Assembly (NCBI RefSeq): GCF_900099835.1
Contig: NZ_FNKP01000002.1
Coordinates: forward strand, 558,001-622,000
DNA: 64,000 nt
Direction of reading: 5' to 3'
Source of the DNA: Paraburkholderia fungorum
Lineage (GTDB): Bacteria > Pseudomonadota > Gammaproteobacteria > Burkholderiales > Burkholderiaceae
Numbering within the stretch: the first letter of the stretch is position 1; each line of letters starts with the position of its first letter. The translations under genes and the position numbers were made by a program. Positions 44,196-53,186 of this stretch are shown piece after piece. Under the pieces are notes generated by a model. The model was not told where the DNA came from, did no database searches, and saw nothing but the letters and a program-made list of their open reading frames with translations.

Positions 44196-45962
44196 ATGTC
44201 TGCAGTTGTTTCATCGTTGACCTCAGCCACAAACAGCGCCACCACCGCCGACGACACCCTCAAGCAGAAGACGCGCAACGCCGGCGTCATCTCCGGCGGC
44301 CATCTGGTGGCGAAAGCACTGAAAAACGAAGGCGTCGACACGATCTTCACGCTGTGTGGCGGCCACATCATCGATATCTACGACGGCTGTGTCGATGAAG
44401 GAATCCGCATCATCGACGTGCGGCACGAACAGGTCGCCGCGCACGCCGCCGATGGCTACGCGCGGCAAACCGGCAAGCTCGGCTGCGTCGTCACGACTGC
44501 GGGCCCAGGCTGCACGAATGCGGTGACGGGCATCGCCACCGCGTTCCGTTCCGAAAGCCCGATCCTGCATATCGGCGGACAGGGCGCGCTTACCCAACAC
44601 AAGATGGGCTCGCTGCAAGACCTGCCGCACGTCGACATCATGGCGCCGATCACCAAGTTCGCCGCCAGCGTGTCGAGCACCGAGCGGGTCGCGGACATGA
44701 TTTCGATGGCCGCGCGCGAGTGCTTCAACGGCGCGCCCGGTCCGTCGTACCTGGAGATTCCGCGCGACGTGCTTGACCGCGAAGTCGACCTGACGCGCGC
44801 CGTGGTGCCGCAGCCGGGTCACTATCGGGCGTCGACGAAATCGGTCGGCGATCCGCGCGATATCGAAAAACTGGCGGACGTCCTCGTGAATTCGGAGCGT
44901 CCCGCGATTCTGTACGGGCAGCAGGTGTGGACCGCGCGCGGTCATGAAGAGGCGATCGCGTTGCTGCGCGGGCTCGACAGTCCCGGCTATTTCAACGGCG
45001 CGAGCCGTGGGCTGCTGCCGCCGGGCGATCCCCATCATTTCGACCGCACCCGTTCGCAGGCTTTTGCGAATGCGGATGTGCTGATCGTCGTCGGCACGCC
45101 GTTCGATTTCCGCATGGGTTACGGCAAGCGCATCAGCAAAGAGTTGACGCTCGTGCAGATCGATATGGACTACCGGACGGTCGGCAAGAATCGCGATATC
45201 GATTTCGGCCTGGTCGGCGATCCCGGTGCAATTCTGGCGGCGGTGCTGCAAGCCGCGAGCGGGCGTCTGAAGGATGACAAACGTCAGGCACGCCGCAAAT
45301 GGATGGCGCAATTGCAGGACGCGGAAGCCACCGCAACCGAAAAGCTGATGCCGCTTTTCAAATCGAATAGCACACCGATTCATCCATACCGGGTCGCTTA
45401 CGAACTCAACGAATTCCTCTCCGACGACACCGTGTATATCGGCGATGGCGGCGATGTCGTGACGATTTCCGCGCAAGCGGTGCGCCCGCGCCGGCCGGGT
45501 CAATGGATGGACCCGGGCGCGCTCGGCTCGCTCGGCGTCGGCACCGGCTTCGCACTCGCGGCGAAGCTGGCACATCCGCAAAAAGAAGTGCTGTGCTACT
45601 ACGGCGACGGCTCATTCGGCATGACCGCGTTCGACATGGAAACCGCGAACCGCTTCGGCGCACCGTACCTCGCGGTCATCGGCAACAACTCTGCGATGAA
45701 CCAGATTCGCTACGGCCAACTTGCCAAGTACGGCGACGAACGCGGCAACGTCGGCAATTTATTGAGTGATGTGCCGTTCAGCAAGTTCGCTGAAATGCTC
45801 GGCGGTCACGGCGAAGAAGTGCGCGACCCCGCGCAGATCGCCGGCGCGTTGCAGCGTGCACGTGAAGCGATTCATCGCACCGGACGTTCGGCGGTGGTCA
45901 ACATCTGGGTCGATCCGCGCGAATACGCTCCCGGAACAAAAAATCAAACCATGTACAAATAA
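44196..45962 (+). CDS. ThDP-dependent 2-hydroxyacyl-CoA lyase / oxalyl-CoA decarboxylase-like enzyme, 588 aa
   Basis: ATG after CAGGAGACGACC. N-terminal domain with VRHEQVAAHAADGYAR (catalytic Glu78) and GGHIIDIYDGC; ThDP site GDGSFGM (470-473) to NN (497-498). Overall order matches acetolactate-synthase/oxalyl-CoA decarboxylase/HACL enzymes. It sits 24 bp before frc, which would fit Oxc. But the sequence does not carry the classical Oxc blocks I know from Oxalobacter (such as VSAPGFLNGVTSLAHATTN), so it is a divergent enzyme. It may cleave a 2-hydroxyacyl-CoA to formyl-CoA plus aldehyde instead of decarboxylating oxalyl-CoA. Confidence 0.72.
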   Translation: MSAVVSSLTSATNSATTADDTLKQKTRNAGVISGGHLVAKALKNEGVDTIFTLCGGHIIDIYDGCVDEGIRIIDVRHEQVAAHAADGYARQTGKLGCVVTTAGPGCTNAVTGIATAFRSESPILHIGGQGALTQHKMGSLQDLPHVDIMAPITKFAASVSSTERVADMISMAARECFNGAPGPSYLEIPRDVLDREVDLTRAVVPQPGHYRASTKSVGDPRDIEKLADVLVNSERPAILYGQQVWTARGHEEAIALLRGLDSPGYFNGASRGLLPPGDPHHFDRTRSQAFANADVLIVVGTPFDFRMGYGKRISKELTLVQIDMDYRTVGKNRDIDFGLVGDPGAILAAVLQAASGRLKDDKRQARRKWMAQLQDAEATATEKLMPLFKSNSTPIHPYRVAYELNEFLSDDTVYIGDGGDVVTISAQAVRPRRPGQWMDPGALGSLGVGTGFALAAKLAHPQKEVLCYYGDGSFGMTAFDMETANRFGAPYLAVIGNNSAMNQIRYGQLAKYGDERGNVGNLLSDVPFSKFAEMLGGHGEEVRDPAQIAGALQRAREAIHRTGRSAVVNIWVDPREYAPGTKNQTMYK

Positions 45963-45986
45963 GCGGCAGCCTTCAGGAGACATGAC

Positions 45987-47234
45987 ATGAGCAAAGCACT
46001 CGACGGTGTGCGCATTCTCGATTTCACGCACGTTCAATCGGGGCCGACCTGCACGCAATTGCTGGCGTGGTTCGGTGCCGATGTGATCAAGGTGGAGCGA
46101 GCGGGCGCGGGAGATATAACGCGTGAGCAACTGCGCGATATTCCCGACGTAGACAGCCTGTACTTCACGATGCTCAATCACAATAAGCGCTCGGTCACGA
46201 TCGATACGAAAAATCCTGAAGGCAAGCAGGTTCTCGAAGCACTGATCCAGAAATGCGATGTGCTGGTGGAGAACTTTGCACCTGGCGCGCTGGATCGAAT
46301 GGGATTCACATGGGAGCGGATCCAGGAGTTGAATCCGCAGATGATCGTCGCATCGGTAAAGGGCTTTGGCCCTGGTCCTTATGAAGACTGCAAGGTCTAT
46401 GAGAACGTCGCGCAATGTGCGGGCGGCGCGGCATCGACAACCGGTTTTGACGACGGGCCACCCGTCGTGACCGGCGCGCAGATCGGCGATAGCGGCACGG
46501 GTTTGCATCTGGCGCTCGGCATTGTCACCGCGCTATATCAGCGCACGCATACCGGTCGCGGACAGCGCGTACTCGCTGCAATGCAGGACGGCGTGCTCAA
46601 CCTGTGCCGCGTGAAATTGCGCGATCAGCAACGGCTCGACCGCACCGGCACGATGAAAGAGTATCCGCAATATCCGAATGGGAATTTCGGTGAAGCGGTG
46701 CCGCGCTCGGGCAATGCATCGGGCGGCGGTCAGCCTGGCTGGATTCTGAAGTGCAAAGGCTGGGAGACCGATCCGAACGCTTATATCTACTTCATCACGC
46801 AGGCGCCGGTGTGGGCGAAGATCTGCAATGTGATCGGCAAGGAAGAGTGGGCGACGGACCCCGACTATGCAACGCCCGCCGCGCGCTTGCCGCATCTGAA
46901 GGATATCTTCGACGAGATCGAACGCTGGACGATGACCAAGACCAAGTTCGAGGCGATGCAGATTCTCAACAAATACGATATTCCGTGCGGCCCGATTCTA
47001 TCGATGAAAGAAATCGCAGAAGAACCGTCGCTGCGTAAAACAGGCACGATTGTCGAAGTGGATCACCCGACGCGTGGCAAGTATCTGACCGTGGGTAATC
47101 CGATCAAATTGTCCGATAGCCCCACTGAAGTGAAACGCTCGCCCCTACTCGGTGAACATACCGACGAAGTGATGGCCGAACTCGGCTACTCACTCGAACA
47201 GATCAGCGCGCTGCGTACTGCCGGCGCGATCTAG
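45987..47234 (+). CDS. frc: formyl-CoA:oxalate CoA-transferase (class III), 415 aa
   Basis: ATG after CAGGAGACATGAC. Close match to Oxalobacter Frc along its length: [49 protein letters not shown]. Asp168 in [12 protein letters not shown] is the covalent-intermediate Asp (Asp169 in Oxalobacter). The glycine-rich loop is NASGGGQ at 243-249. Frc moves CoA from formyl-CoA to oxalate, giving oxalyl-CoA and formate. Class III relatives use other acids. It is the second gene of the lyase unit. Confidence 0.9.
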   Translation: MSKALDGVRILDFTHVQSGPTCTQLLAWFGADVIKVERAGAGDITREQLRDIPDVDSLYFTMLNHNKRSVTIDTKNPEGKQVLEALIQKCDVLVENFAPGALDRMGFTWERIQELNPQMIVASVKGFGPGPYEDCKVYENVAQCAGGAASTTGFDDGPPVVTGAQIGDSGTGLHLALGIVTALYQRTHTGRGQRVLAAMQDGVLNLCRVKLRDQQRLDRTGTMKEYPQYPNGNFGEAVPRSGNASGGGQPGWILKCKGWETDPNAYIYFITQAPVWAKICNVIGKEEWATDPDYATPAARLPHLKDIFDEIERWTMTKTKFEAMQILNKYDIPCGPILSMKEIAEEPSLRKTGTIVEVDHPTRGKYLTVGNPIKLSDSPTEVKRSPLLGEHTDEVMAELGYSLEQISALRTAGAI

Positions 47235-47298
47235 CGCGTCACTCGCTGAGTCCGTCGTCAAAGAAACAGATCGTGCCGAAGCGCTCAAGGAGCGATGT

Positions 47299-48111
47299 AT
47301 GGATACGTGGATGCGGTTCATGTCGGGCAATGGCGATATCGTGTTCGGTCGTGTGGAAGGTGGTTATCTGCACGAGTACGAAAGTATCGAGCGGCCGGTG
47401 CCGACCGGTGCGGTGTTGTCGACGCGCGCTCTGACGCCAGTCGCTCCGTGTGCGCCAGGCAAGATCGTCGCGCTGTGGAATAACTATCACGCGCTGGCGG
47501 CGAAGCTCGACAAACCCGTGCCCACGCATCCGCTCTTTTTGCTCAAGCCTGCCGGCTCGGTGATAGGGACGGGCGAGCCGATTCGTCGGCCGCCTGGTTA
47601 CGCGGGCAAGATCGTCTATGAAGGCGAACTCGGCATTGTGATTGGCCGACGCTGTCGCAATGCAAGCGTTGAAGAAGCGGCCGATGCGATCTTCGGCTAC
47701 ACGCTGATCAATGATGTGACGGCCGCCGATCTGCTGAACGAGAATCCGCATTTTCCGCAATGGTGCCGCGCGAAAGGCTTCGATACGTTCTGTTGTATCG
47801 GGCCCGCTATCGTGTCCGGTTTCGACTGGCAGCGCGCGAATCTTGTCACATCGCTCGATGGCGTCGAACGGCAAAACTATCCTTTCGCCGATATGGTGTT
47901 CTCGCCCGCCGAGCAGGTCAGTCTCATCTCGCAGGATCTCACGTTCGAACCCGGTGACGTGATTGCGTGCGGCACGTCGATCGGAGTCGGCTCGATCAAG
48001 GAAGGTGCAACGGTGTCTATTACCGTCGATGGAATCGGCACGCTTAGCAATACATTGATCGCAGCAAACGCGACGGCGGCTAAAAAGGCAGAGCGCGTCG
48101 CGGCGGTCTGA
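47299..48111 (+). CDS. fumarylacetoacetate hydrolase (FAH) family protein, 270 aa
   Basis: ATG after CAAGGAGCG. Core blocks IVYEGELGIVIGRRCRN (metal Glu residues of the FAH site), FGYTLINDVTAADL, and FDTFCCIGPAIVSG are those of the FAH family of 2-hydroxyhepta-2,4-diene-1,7-dioate isomerases, oxaloacetate decarboxylases and acylpyruvate hydrolases. In the frc unit it may remove or hydrolyse a keto-acid by-product such as oxaloacetate; the exact reaction is open. Confidence 0.84.
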   Translation: MDTWMRFMSGNGDIVFGRVEGGYLHEYESIERPVPTGAVLSTRALTPVAPCAPGKIVALWNNYHALAAKLDKPVPTHPLFLLKPAGSVIGTGEPIRRPPGYAGKIVYEGELGIVIGRRCRNASVEEAADAIFGYTLINDVTAADLLNENPHFPQWCRAKGFDTFCCIGPAIVSGFDWQRANLVTSLDGVERQNYPFADMVFSPAEQVSLISQDLTFEPGDVIACGTSIGVGSIKEGATVSITVDGIGTLSNTLIAANATAAKKAERVAAV

Positions 48112-48167
48112 CTGGATGGATGGTTGGATGGCCAAACGTCGTCACATCGCAATACGGAGAACAAGGC

Positions 48168-48926
48168 ATGCCGCTAGCGTCTGACAGTACCGCGTGGATG
48201 TGTTCTTTGTCAGAATCCGGCCTCGGTGTCGTGCCCGCCTCTGCAATGGCCTTGACGATTGGGATTGCTGTAATCGTTGCGCTTGCGGCAGTTGTACGGC
48301 GCAGAGTCGATCACGGATCCACACGTCGTGCGCTTCTCGCGTCCATGCTGGGAAGCGCAGCGGGATTCGCTTTCATGTCAGGCGGCTGCGCGCTTTATCT
48401 GTCGTCGTCAGCTTGGGCCAATATGGAGCGCGCCGAAATCGATGGCGCGGTATTTATCGGCGCACTCGTTTTCGCTTCATCCGCTATTGCGCTCTGCAAA
48501 TTGCGTGGCGCATTGCCACTGAAAACGGTTGCACGTCCGGGGCACGGCATCGTCAATCTGATTGCGATCCTCTTATGCGCCTGGCTCGGTTATGGATTCG
48601 TGACCGAGCAGGCGCAACCGTTCGGACTCGCCGCATTACTCGCAACAGGTGCCTTGGCATGCGCTATCGGCGTACACATTACGACCAGTCGTGAGTACTC
48701 CGGTGAGCACGCGCTTGCAACTCTTGCAACCGGCAGGGCAGGGGTACTGTCATGCATCGAATGGCGTGGCGGAGATGAACCGGCATGGGTGTTGCGCGAA
48801 ATACTGCCTGGCAGTGTGCGCACGGCAGCATATCGACATCGTCGCGACTGGCATAACGGCCATGGCAGATCGGGAGCGTGCGTGCGCCACCGGTTGACTC
48901 AATTGACGACTCGTCGCCGGCTATGA
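48168..48926 (+). CDS. multi-span membrane protein of unknown function, 252 aa
   Basis: ATG after CGGAGAACAAGGC. About five hydrophobic segments (around 22-41, 54-75, 90-107, 122-142 and 150-167), then a polar C-terminus with GDEPAWVLREILPGSV. No known domain recognised. It follows the FAH gene by 56 bp on the same strand, so it is likely the last gene of the frc operon. Could be a transporter component or a membrane sensor. Confidence 0.6.
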   Translation: MPLASDSTAWMCSLSESGLGVVPASAMALTIGIAVIVALAAVVRRRVDHGSTRRALLASMLGSAAGFAFMSGGCALYLSSSAWANMERAEIDGAVFIGALVFASSAIALCKLRGALPLKTVARPGHGIVNLIAILLCAWLGYGFVTEQAQPFGLAALLATGALACAIGVHITTSREYSGEHALATLATGRAGVLSCIEWRGGDEPAWVLREILPGSVRTAAYRHRRDWHNGHGRSGACVRHRLTQLTTRRRL

Positions 48927-48994
48927 ACGTACATACCTATCGGAGATCACGCATGCCGGAAGACGGGATCATGATCTCGTCTCCAGACTCATCT

Positions 48995-49294
48995 TTATGC
49001 AGCAGAGAACTCGCTGTAGTACTGCTCTTTCTTGTGCAGGATCATTTGCGCGAGAAAGTCGGCGTCGTAAGCACGATGAAGATGACTGTGATAACGCTCG
49101 ATATAGGCCGTAATACGCGCCACTTCTCCGTTGAATTCCTTGAGGAGATCGAGCGTGTCACGGTCCCAGCGGAATCGCAAACCGAGATCGCTGAACGCTG
49201 CGTTATAAGCACTCAAGTGGGCGTCGTCGGGATGGCGTTGAGTAACGCGGGCAGAGCGGGCACTGCTGTCGGATTCAACCTGAGTGTGGTTCAT
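48995..49294 (-). CDS. small helical hypothetical protein, 99 aa
   Basis: ATG after GAGGAGGCCGATC. The sequence is amphipathic and helical with many charged and aromatic residues (DTLDLLKEFNGEVARITAYI). No membrane segment, no known domain. It lies downstream of, and on the same strand as, the CbbR-like LysR gene, and the element ATAGTTAAAGTTT is 66 bp upstream of its start. Probably part of the oxalate region's regulation or metabolism; function unknown. Confidence 0.65.
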   Translation of the reverse strand: MNHTQVESDSSARSARVTQRHPDDAHLSAYNAAFSDLGLRFRWDRDTLDLLKEFNGEVARITAYIERYHSHLHRAYDADFLAQMILHKKEQYYSEFSAA

Positions 49295-49390
49295 GATCGG
49301 CCTCCTCGGCTAACGAGTAGAAGAACTCGTTTGCAGGATAGAAGCACCGATGAATTTGTAATAGTTAAAGTTTTATTGGTTATCCATAGC

Positions 49391-50338
49391 CTACTGCTTA
49401 TACACGCTCAGTTCCTTCACACGCGTGATCTTCTCGATCAGATGCGCGCCTTCTTCCATCAGGAAGCTTTTGAACGCTACGGCAACCGGCGGCAGACGTT
49501 TGTTCTTTCTATGCACGACATACCAGTTGAGCATGACGGGAAAGCTCTCGACATCCAGCACGACCAGATGGCCCAGTTGCAATTCGAGGCTGATGGTATG
49601 GGCCGACAGGAACGCGATGCCCATGCCGGCAATCACCGCCTGCTTGATCGTTTCGGTACTCTTTATTTCCATCGCGATCTTCAGATTGGAGAGGCGCCCG
49701 GCAAAACCTTCTTCCATCGAATTCCACGTGTCGGAGCCGCGTTCGCGCACGATGAATGCTTCGTTAGCGAGCTGGCTCATCCTGATGTTGCGCTTGTGTG
49801 CAAGCGGATGTGTTGGCGCTGCCACGATCACGTAAGGGTGGGGCGCGAACGGTTCGTTGGTGGCGTCGGTTTCATGGGGCGGACGCACCATGACCGCGAG
49901 ATCGGTTTGATTCGTCGACAACTGATGCAGCAGTTCTTCCCGATTGTGCACTGCGAGGTTGAGAACGACACCGGCATAGCGGCGCGTGAATTCGGCGAGC
50001 AGGCGCGGAAAAAAGTAGTCGCCCGCACTAATTACCGCCACATTGAGTTTGCCGCCCGAGACGCCCTTGAGCTGACTCATGGCCTCGTCGACTTCGTGGA
50101 ATTGCTGAATGATCGCGCGGCTGTAGTGAAGCATTTCGGTGCCGGCCGGCGTGAGGTAGATCTTTTTGCCGAGTTGTTCGAACAACGGCAGGCCCGCGTG
50201 TTCTTCGAGTTGCCGAACCTGGGTGGAGACCGCAGGTTGCGTCAGATGCAATTCTTCGGCGGCACGCGAGAAACTCAGATGGCGCGCCACCGTTTCGAAC
50301 ACCTTTAGTTGCCGCAGAGTCGCATTGCGCATCGTCAT
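49391..50338 (-). CDS. LysR family transcriptional regulator, CbbR-like, 315 aa
   Basis: Start at ATG 50338 gives MTMRNATLRQLKVFETVARH, the CbbR opening; 50332 is another ATG. HTH near residues 15-40 (SFSRAAEELHLTQPAVSTQVRQLEEH). The effector domain follows to the end (LNVAVISAGDYFFPRLLAEF). It is divergent from the OxlT-type gene, so it is the likely regulator of oxalate import. CbbR relatives respond to small phosphorylated or organic acids. Confidence 0.88.
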   Translation of the reverse strand: MTMRNATLRQLKVFETVARHLSFSRAAEELHLTQPAVSTQVRQLEEHAGLPLFEQLGKKIYLTPAGTEMLHYSRAIIQQFHEVDEAMSQLKGVSGGKLNVAVISAGDYFFPRLLAEFTRRYAGVVLNLAVHNREELLHQLSTNQTDLAVMVRPPHETDATNEPFAPHPYVIVAAPTHPLAHKRNIRMSQLANEAFIVRERGSDTWNSMEEGFAGRLSNLKIAMEIKSTETIKQAVIAGMGIAFLSAHTISLELQLGHLVVLDVESFPVMLNWYVVHRKNKRLPPVAVAFKSFLMEEGAHLIEKITRVKELSVYKQ

Positions 50339-50725
50339 GGCCGATGTATAAGCAAATGTGAATCGACATAATAACAAACTTTAATTATTGGTAATTCAGC
50401 AATGACCCTAGCATGTAACTGTAAGAAGCGGAATTGCCGCCTTGATACCCGGGTTAACGTGTGTATCCGGTGAGGAAGGAGGAACGGCTTGTCAGTACTT
50501 CTGGAACACGCAATTGAATGATCGGAATAAAAGAACTTCCGAAAAAGCGATGATTGATCGACATCGCCTTTATAGAAAAGAACTGGGAGACAAATAATAA
50601 ATTTTCCCGAAGAGCAAGGCTTTTCGGGTCACAACCAAAAGGGACTCAACAGCACGGCGTGTCCTCCGGAGAACTTCCTCCGGAGCGTTGACCGGCTGCA
50701 CTAATAAATAGTGGAGACAAGGCTC
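50339..50725. promoter_or_regulatory. divergent intergenic lysR/oxlT with LysR-type sites, 387 bp
   Basis: Contains AAACTTTAATTAT (50376-50388; minus strand ATAATTAAAGTTT) next to TTATTGGTAAT (50385-50395). The same 13-mer with one change is found at 49360-49372 and at 55792-55804, and TTATTGGTTAT recurs at 49372-49382. Two copies of CTCCGGAG lie near 50662-50684, close to the oxlT start. Confidence 0.5.
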
Positions 50726-52069
50726 ATGGACAATATCACCCAGCAAACGCCCCGGCTATTTTTGGGGAACCGTTGGTGGCAACTCGTCATCGGCATGGTG
50801 TGCATGGCTCTGGTGGCGAATCTGCAATACGCGTGGACATTGTTCGTCACACCGATGAACGCGCGGCATCACTGGAGCGAAGCGTCCATTCAACTTGCCT
50901 TTACGATCTTCATTCTCACCGAGACGTGGCTCGTGCCATTGGAAGGCTTGCTGGTCGACAAATTCGGACCTCGGCCAGTGGTTGCCGTGGGTGCGATATG
51001 CGCGGGTCTGTCGTGGGTGATGAATTCGTATGCGACGACGCTCGGTGTTCTCTACCTTTCCGCCGTGATCGGCGGCATCGGCGCGGGTGGCGTGTACGGT
51101 ACCTGCGTCGGCAATGCGCTCAAGTGGTTCCCCGATCGACGCGGGCTCGCAGCAGGGCTGACTGCTGCGGGCTTCGGCGCGGGCGCGGCGATTACCGTCA
51201 TCCCCATTGCCAACATGATTACCCGCTCCGGCTACGAGCACGCGTTTTTCTTCTTCGGCATCTTGCAGGGCGTCAGCATTCTGATTCTTGCGCTGACGTT
51301 GCGCAGGCCGACGCCGCGTCAGCAGGCGGTGCGCAAGACCCGCTTCGCGGTGTCGAAAGTCGACTTCACTGCGGGACAGATGATCAGAACACCCGTGTTC
51401 TGGGTCATGTATGTGTCGTTTGTCGCTGTAGCAGCAGGCGGTTTGATGGCCACCGCGCAAATCGGTCCGATTGCAAAAGACTGGGGCCTTGCTCGTATTC
51501 CGATGTCGCTTTTCGGCATGACCCTGCCGCTGCTTACCGCCACGCTTTCTATCGACAATATCTTCAACGGCTTGACGCGTCCGTTGTGCGGTTTTATTTC
51601 CGACAAGATTGGCCGCGAAAACACGATGTTCGTGATCTTTATCGGCGAAGGTCTGGCCTTGCTCGGCATGATGCAGTTCGGCACCAATCCCTACGCGTTC
51701 ATGACCTTCGCCGCTCTGATCTTCCTTTTCTGGGGCGAGATCTTTTCGATCTTTCCGGCAATCTGCGCCGATACATTCGGCAGTAAATATGCAACGGCCA
51801 ATGCCGGAACGTTGTACACCGCCAAAGGCACGGCGGCGCTTCTCGTGCCGATTGCTTCGGTGCTCGCGGCCATGGGCGGATGGAGTCTCGTATTCACCGT
51901 CTCTGCAGTGATCACGATTGCTGCGGGCATTTCGGCGAAGTTTGTCCTTGCGCCGATGCGTTCACGCTGGATCGAGTCGCATAACGAACCTCAGGGCGTG
52001 CTGGCGGTTGCAGGCAATGGGCACGGTCCGTCGCGGCTGAGCAACTGGCCTGAGCAGACAGGGGAATAG
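50726..52069 (+). CDS. oxlT: OxlT-type oxalate:formate antiporter, 447 aa
   Basis: Start ATG 50726 gives MDNITQQTPRLFLGNRWWQL. Family blocks (LGNRWW, KWFPDRRGLAAGLTAAGFGAGAAITVIP, FISDKIGR) match Oxalobacter OxlT. Arg285 in NGLTRPLCGF and Lys367 in YTAKGTAALL align with OxlT Arg272 and Lys355, the two residues that bind oxalate. This makes oxalate the best guess, unlike the OFA paralogue at 39200, which lacks the Lys. Twelve membrane segments. Controlled by the divergent LysR. A hydrophilic tail ends SNWPEQTGE. Confidence 0.85.
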   Translation: MDNITQQTPRLFLGNRWWQLVIGMVCMALVANLQYAWTLFVTPMNARHHWSEASIQLAFTIFILTETWLVPLEGLLVDKFGPRPVVAVGAICAGLSWVMNSYATTLGVLYLSAVIGGIGAGGVYGTCVGNALKWFPDRRGLAAGLTAAGFGAGAAITVIPIANMITRSGYEHAFFFFGILQGVSILILALTLRRPTPRQQAVRKTRFAVSKVDFTAGQMIRTPVFWVMYVSFVAVAAGGLMATAQIGPIAKDWGLARIPMSLFGMTLPLLTATLSIDNIFNGLTRPLCGFISDKIGRENTMFVIFIGEGLALLGMMQFGTNPYAFMTFAALIFLFWGEIFSIFPAICADTFGSKYATANAGTLYTAKGTAALLVPIASVLAAMGGWSLVFTVSAVITIAAGISAKFVLAPMRSRWIESHNEPQGVLAVAGNGHGPSRLSNWPEQTGE

Positions 52070-52124
52070 GCGTGAGCCACGCGCGCGCGACAGCGATATC
52101 GGTAGCCGCTTCGGTCATCGCGTC

Positions 52125-53108
52125 ATGAACGTCTCATTGCAGCAACTCAAGGTATTCGTCGCCGTCGCGCGTGAGCGAAGTTTTACTCGTGCGGCGCGCG
52201 AATTCGATCTGACGCAATCGGCGGTGAGCCGGTGCGTGCGCGAACTCGAAGACGCCGTCGAATTGAAACTCTTCGATCGCACTACGCGTCAGGTCGAATT
52301 GACGAATGCAGGTGCAAGTCTCGAAAGAAGAATCGGCAGGCTACTGGACGAAATAGAACTGACATTGCGGGAAGAACGCGCAGCGTACGACGGACATACC
52401 GGCGTCGTGGTGGTCGCGAGTAATCCCGTGTTGTCGTCAGGTTGGGTCGCGCAGTCTCTTGCCCGTTGTGCCGACGCTTATCCAGACCTGGTCGTGTCGA
52501 TTAAAGATCAACCGCAAAGTAGCGTGCTCGCGAGTGTCGAGCAGGGCGAAGTGGACTTTGGCGTAGTGTCCGTTGCCGAGCCACTCGCTGGCGACTTGCT
52601 ACATGCGCAGGTGCTTTTCACGACTCCGCTGCATGCGCTTATACCGGCCGTGCATCCATTGGCGAAGCGTAATCATGTCGAATGGCGCGAGTTGAATGAA
52701 TGGACGCTCATCACGCTAAACGGCGATGCAGGAATACGCGCCGCGCTCGAAGTAGCGTTCAACACGAATCAATTGAAACGGCGACCGTTGCAGGAACTCG
52801 GTCACGTTGCCGCTGTTTCTCGCATGGTCGAACTGGGAATGGGCGTCGGCGTTTTGCCAATCGACGGGCATTGGCCGTTGCCCGCAGCGTCGCTGGTCAC
52901 GCGTCCACTCGTTCCTGAGACGACGGTGACAACAGTGCTGGTGCAGCGGCGGAATCGTTCTCTGCGGCCCAACGCCACTGCGGCATGGGCTCAATTTGCT
53001 GCCACTGTCATTGCCAGCGACTCGTCGCCGCTAACGGCACCTCTCGCTTCGCAGAATTTCAGTTGGAAGGCTGCAACGTCAGGCCATACCGTTTTGCACG
53101 AACCCTAG
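52125..53108 (+). CDS. LysR family transcriptional regulator, 327 aa
   Basis: The N-terminal HTH (LQQLKVFVAVARERSFTRAAREFDLTQSAVSRCVREL) and the effector domain (VVVASNPVLSSGWVAQSL... PLHALIPAVHPLAKR) are typical. It follows oxlT by 55 bp and precedes the aldehyde dehydrogenase by 78 bp, so it may be read with oxlT and control the ALDH. No conserved operator sequence was found directly before 53187. A long C-terminal tail (about residues 290-327) is variable. Confidence 0.87.
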   Translation: MNVSLQQLKVFVAVARERSFTRAAREFDLTQSAVSRCVRELEDAVELKLFDRTTRQVELTNAGASLERRIGRLLDEIELTLREERAAYDGHTGVVVVASNPVLSSGWVAQSLARCADAYPDLVVSIKDQPQSSVLASVEQGEVDFGVVSVAEPLAGDLLHAQVLFTTPLHALIPAVHPLAKRNHVEWRELNEWTLITLNGDAGIRAALEVAFNTNQLKRRPLQELGHVAAVSRMVELGMGVGVLPIDGHWPLPAASLVTRPLVPETTVTTVLVQRRNRSLRPNATAAWAQFAATVIASDSSPLTAPLASQNFSWKAATSGHTVLHEP

Positions 53109-53186
53109 TTTCGTTCCGGTTGCCAGCACCCGTTCACGATCGATACGCCGGCAGTCAGCCGCATAACATCACACACACGGAGCTTC

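Noticed and set aside
44196..45962. Plain call of oxalyl-CoA decarboxylase (oxc)
   Set aside because: The neighbour frc suggests it, but the classical Oxc blocks are not seen; I kept a broader name.
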